Shown piece by piece: positions 63,788-64,000 of a stretch of 64,000 bases of DNA. Both the position numbers and the translations under genes were made by a program. How positions within the stretch are numbered: position 1 is the stretch's first letter; every line of letters begins with the position of its first letter. This DNA is from Jiulongibacter sp024742395 (GTDB taxonomy: Bacteria; Bacteroidota; Bacteroidia; Cytophagales; Spirosomataceae), in assembly GCA_965249455.1 (NCBI GenBank), contig OZ252236.1, forward strand, positions 4,402,001-4,466,000. Reading direction: 5' to 3'. The notes beneath the pieces are model-generated. The model made no database searches. It was not told the DNA's origin and saw only the letters and a list, made by a program, of their open reading frames with translations.

Positions 63788-64000
63788 GTGAAATTTCAAG
63801 ACACTCATTCTTATAGCCACATTGGCCAAAGAAGTAATCAGGAAGACAGTTTGTTCCATGACCAGAGCATCCTGATAGTTTCTGATGGTGTAGGTGGTGA
63901 AGCAAAAGGTGAAATGGCCTCTAAAACGGTAGTTAACAGTTTTAAGGATTTCTATCTGTACAGGCTAATAGAAGCCAATAATTTAGATAACCTGGCAGAG
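63788..64000 (+). CDS. PP2C-type protein phosphatase (partial, runs off the window)
   Basis: A GTG at 63788 opens a frame of 71 codons to the window end. SHIGQRSNQEDS and SDGVGGEAKGEMAS are the metal-binding beginnings of PP2C phosphatases (the G-x-x-R-x-x-N-x-D and DGVGG motifs). It would remove phosphate from Ser/Thr and counter a kinase. The start codon could be the neighbouring TTG instead. The rest of the gene lies outside the window. Confidence 0.85.
   Translation, partial: MKFQDTHSYSHIGQRSNQEDSLFHDQSILIVSDGVGGEAKGEMASKTVVNSFKDFYLYRLIEANNLDNLAE

Overview
The window looks like a chromosome segment from a Bacteroidota bacterium, most probably a Cytophagales-type environmental lineage. 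The signs are a SusC/SusD pair with an ECF sigma factor and a FecR-type anti-sigma factor, a TonB receptor paired with a DUF4249 lipoprotein, several -7 boxes of the form TAnnTTTG, a Bacteroidota-type tyrosine integrase relic and generally AT-rich sequence. It divides into an accessory left part (about 1-27000) and an ordinary chromosomal right part (about 27080-64000).

Left part. A nonsense-interrupted gene (1-278) and a decayed integrase (536-1404) mark old mobile-element activity. From 12786 down to 1524 on the minus strand lies one nutrient-uptake locus: ECF sigma, FecR anti-sigma, SusC with an STN signalling domain, SusD, two tandem paralogous secreted proteins and an MFS transporter. 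Two strong hairpins separate the sigma/anti-sigma pair from susCD. After an orphan gene (13142-13759) comes a plus-strand operon (14177-24254) that I regard as the most interesting part. It encodes an MmeI-like adenine methylase, an AlbA_2/GHKL-ATPase protein, a DEFH-box SF2 helicase, a T5orf172 (GIY-YIG) protein, a NucS-like PD-(D/E)XK protein and a protein of unknown function. It resembles a DNA-modification defence system with two separate nuclease-type subunits. It also contains a 15-bp tandem repeat (EDSSN codons) present twice: inside the AlbA_2 gene and again, in its own frame, just after the stop codon. Behind it are mobile-element genes (excisionase-like HTH, VapE/VirE ATPase, a TAG-interrupted small gene, a small membrane protein), then tRNA-Arg(UCU).

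Right part. Housekeeping genes follow: 3-methyladenine glycosylase, aminopeptidase P, cysteine biosynthesis (serine acetyltransferase plus CysM), TonB/DUF4249, htpG, YigZ, glnS, another TonB receptor, two pirins, a TlpA-like thioredoxin, acyl-ACP desaturase and PlsC, aspS, an epimerase, Kup, an enoyl-CoA hydratase, a lone E2-type acyltransferase domain, clpB and tatC. Downstream of htpG is an array of about eleven 59-bp hairpin-bearing repeats (38640-39310). The right edge (60710-64000) is a signalling cluster: a LytTR regulator with a degenerate receiver domain, two FHA-domain proteins, an acidic anchored protein, a lipoprotein and the start of a PP2C phosphatase.

All family assignments are from reading motifs by eye. 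No database search was run.
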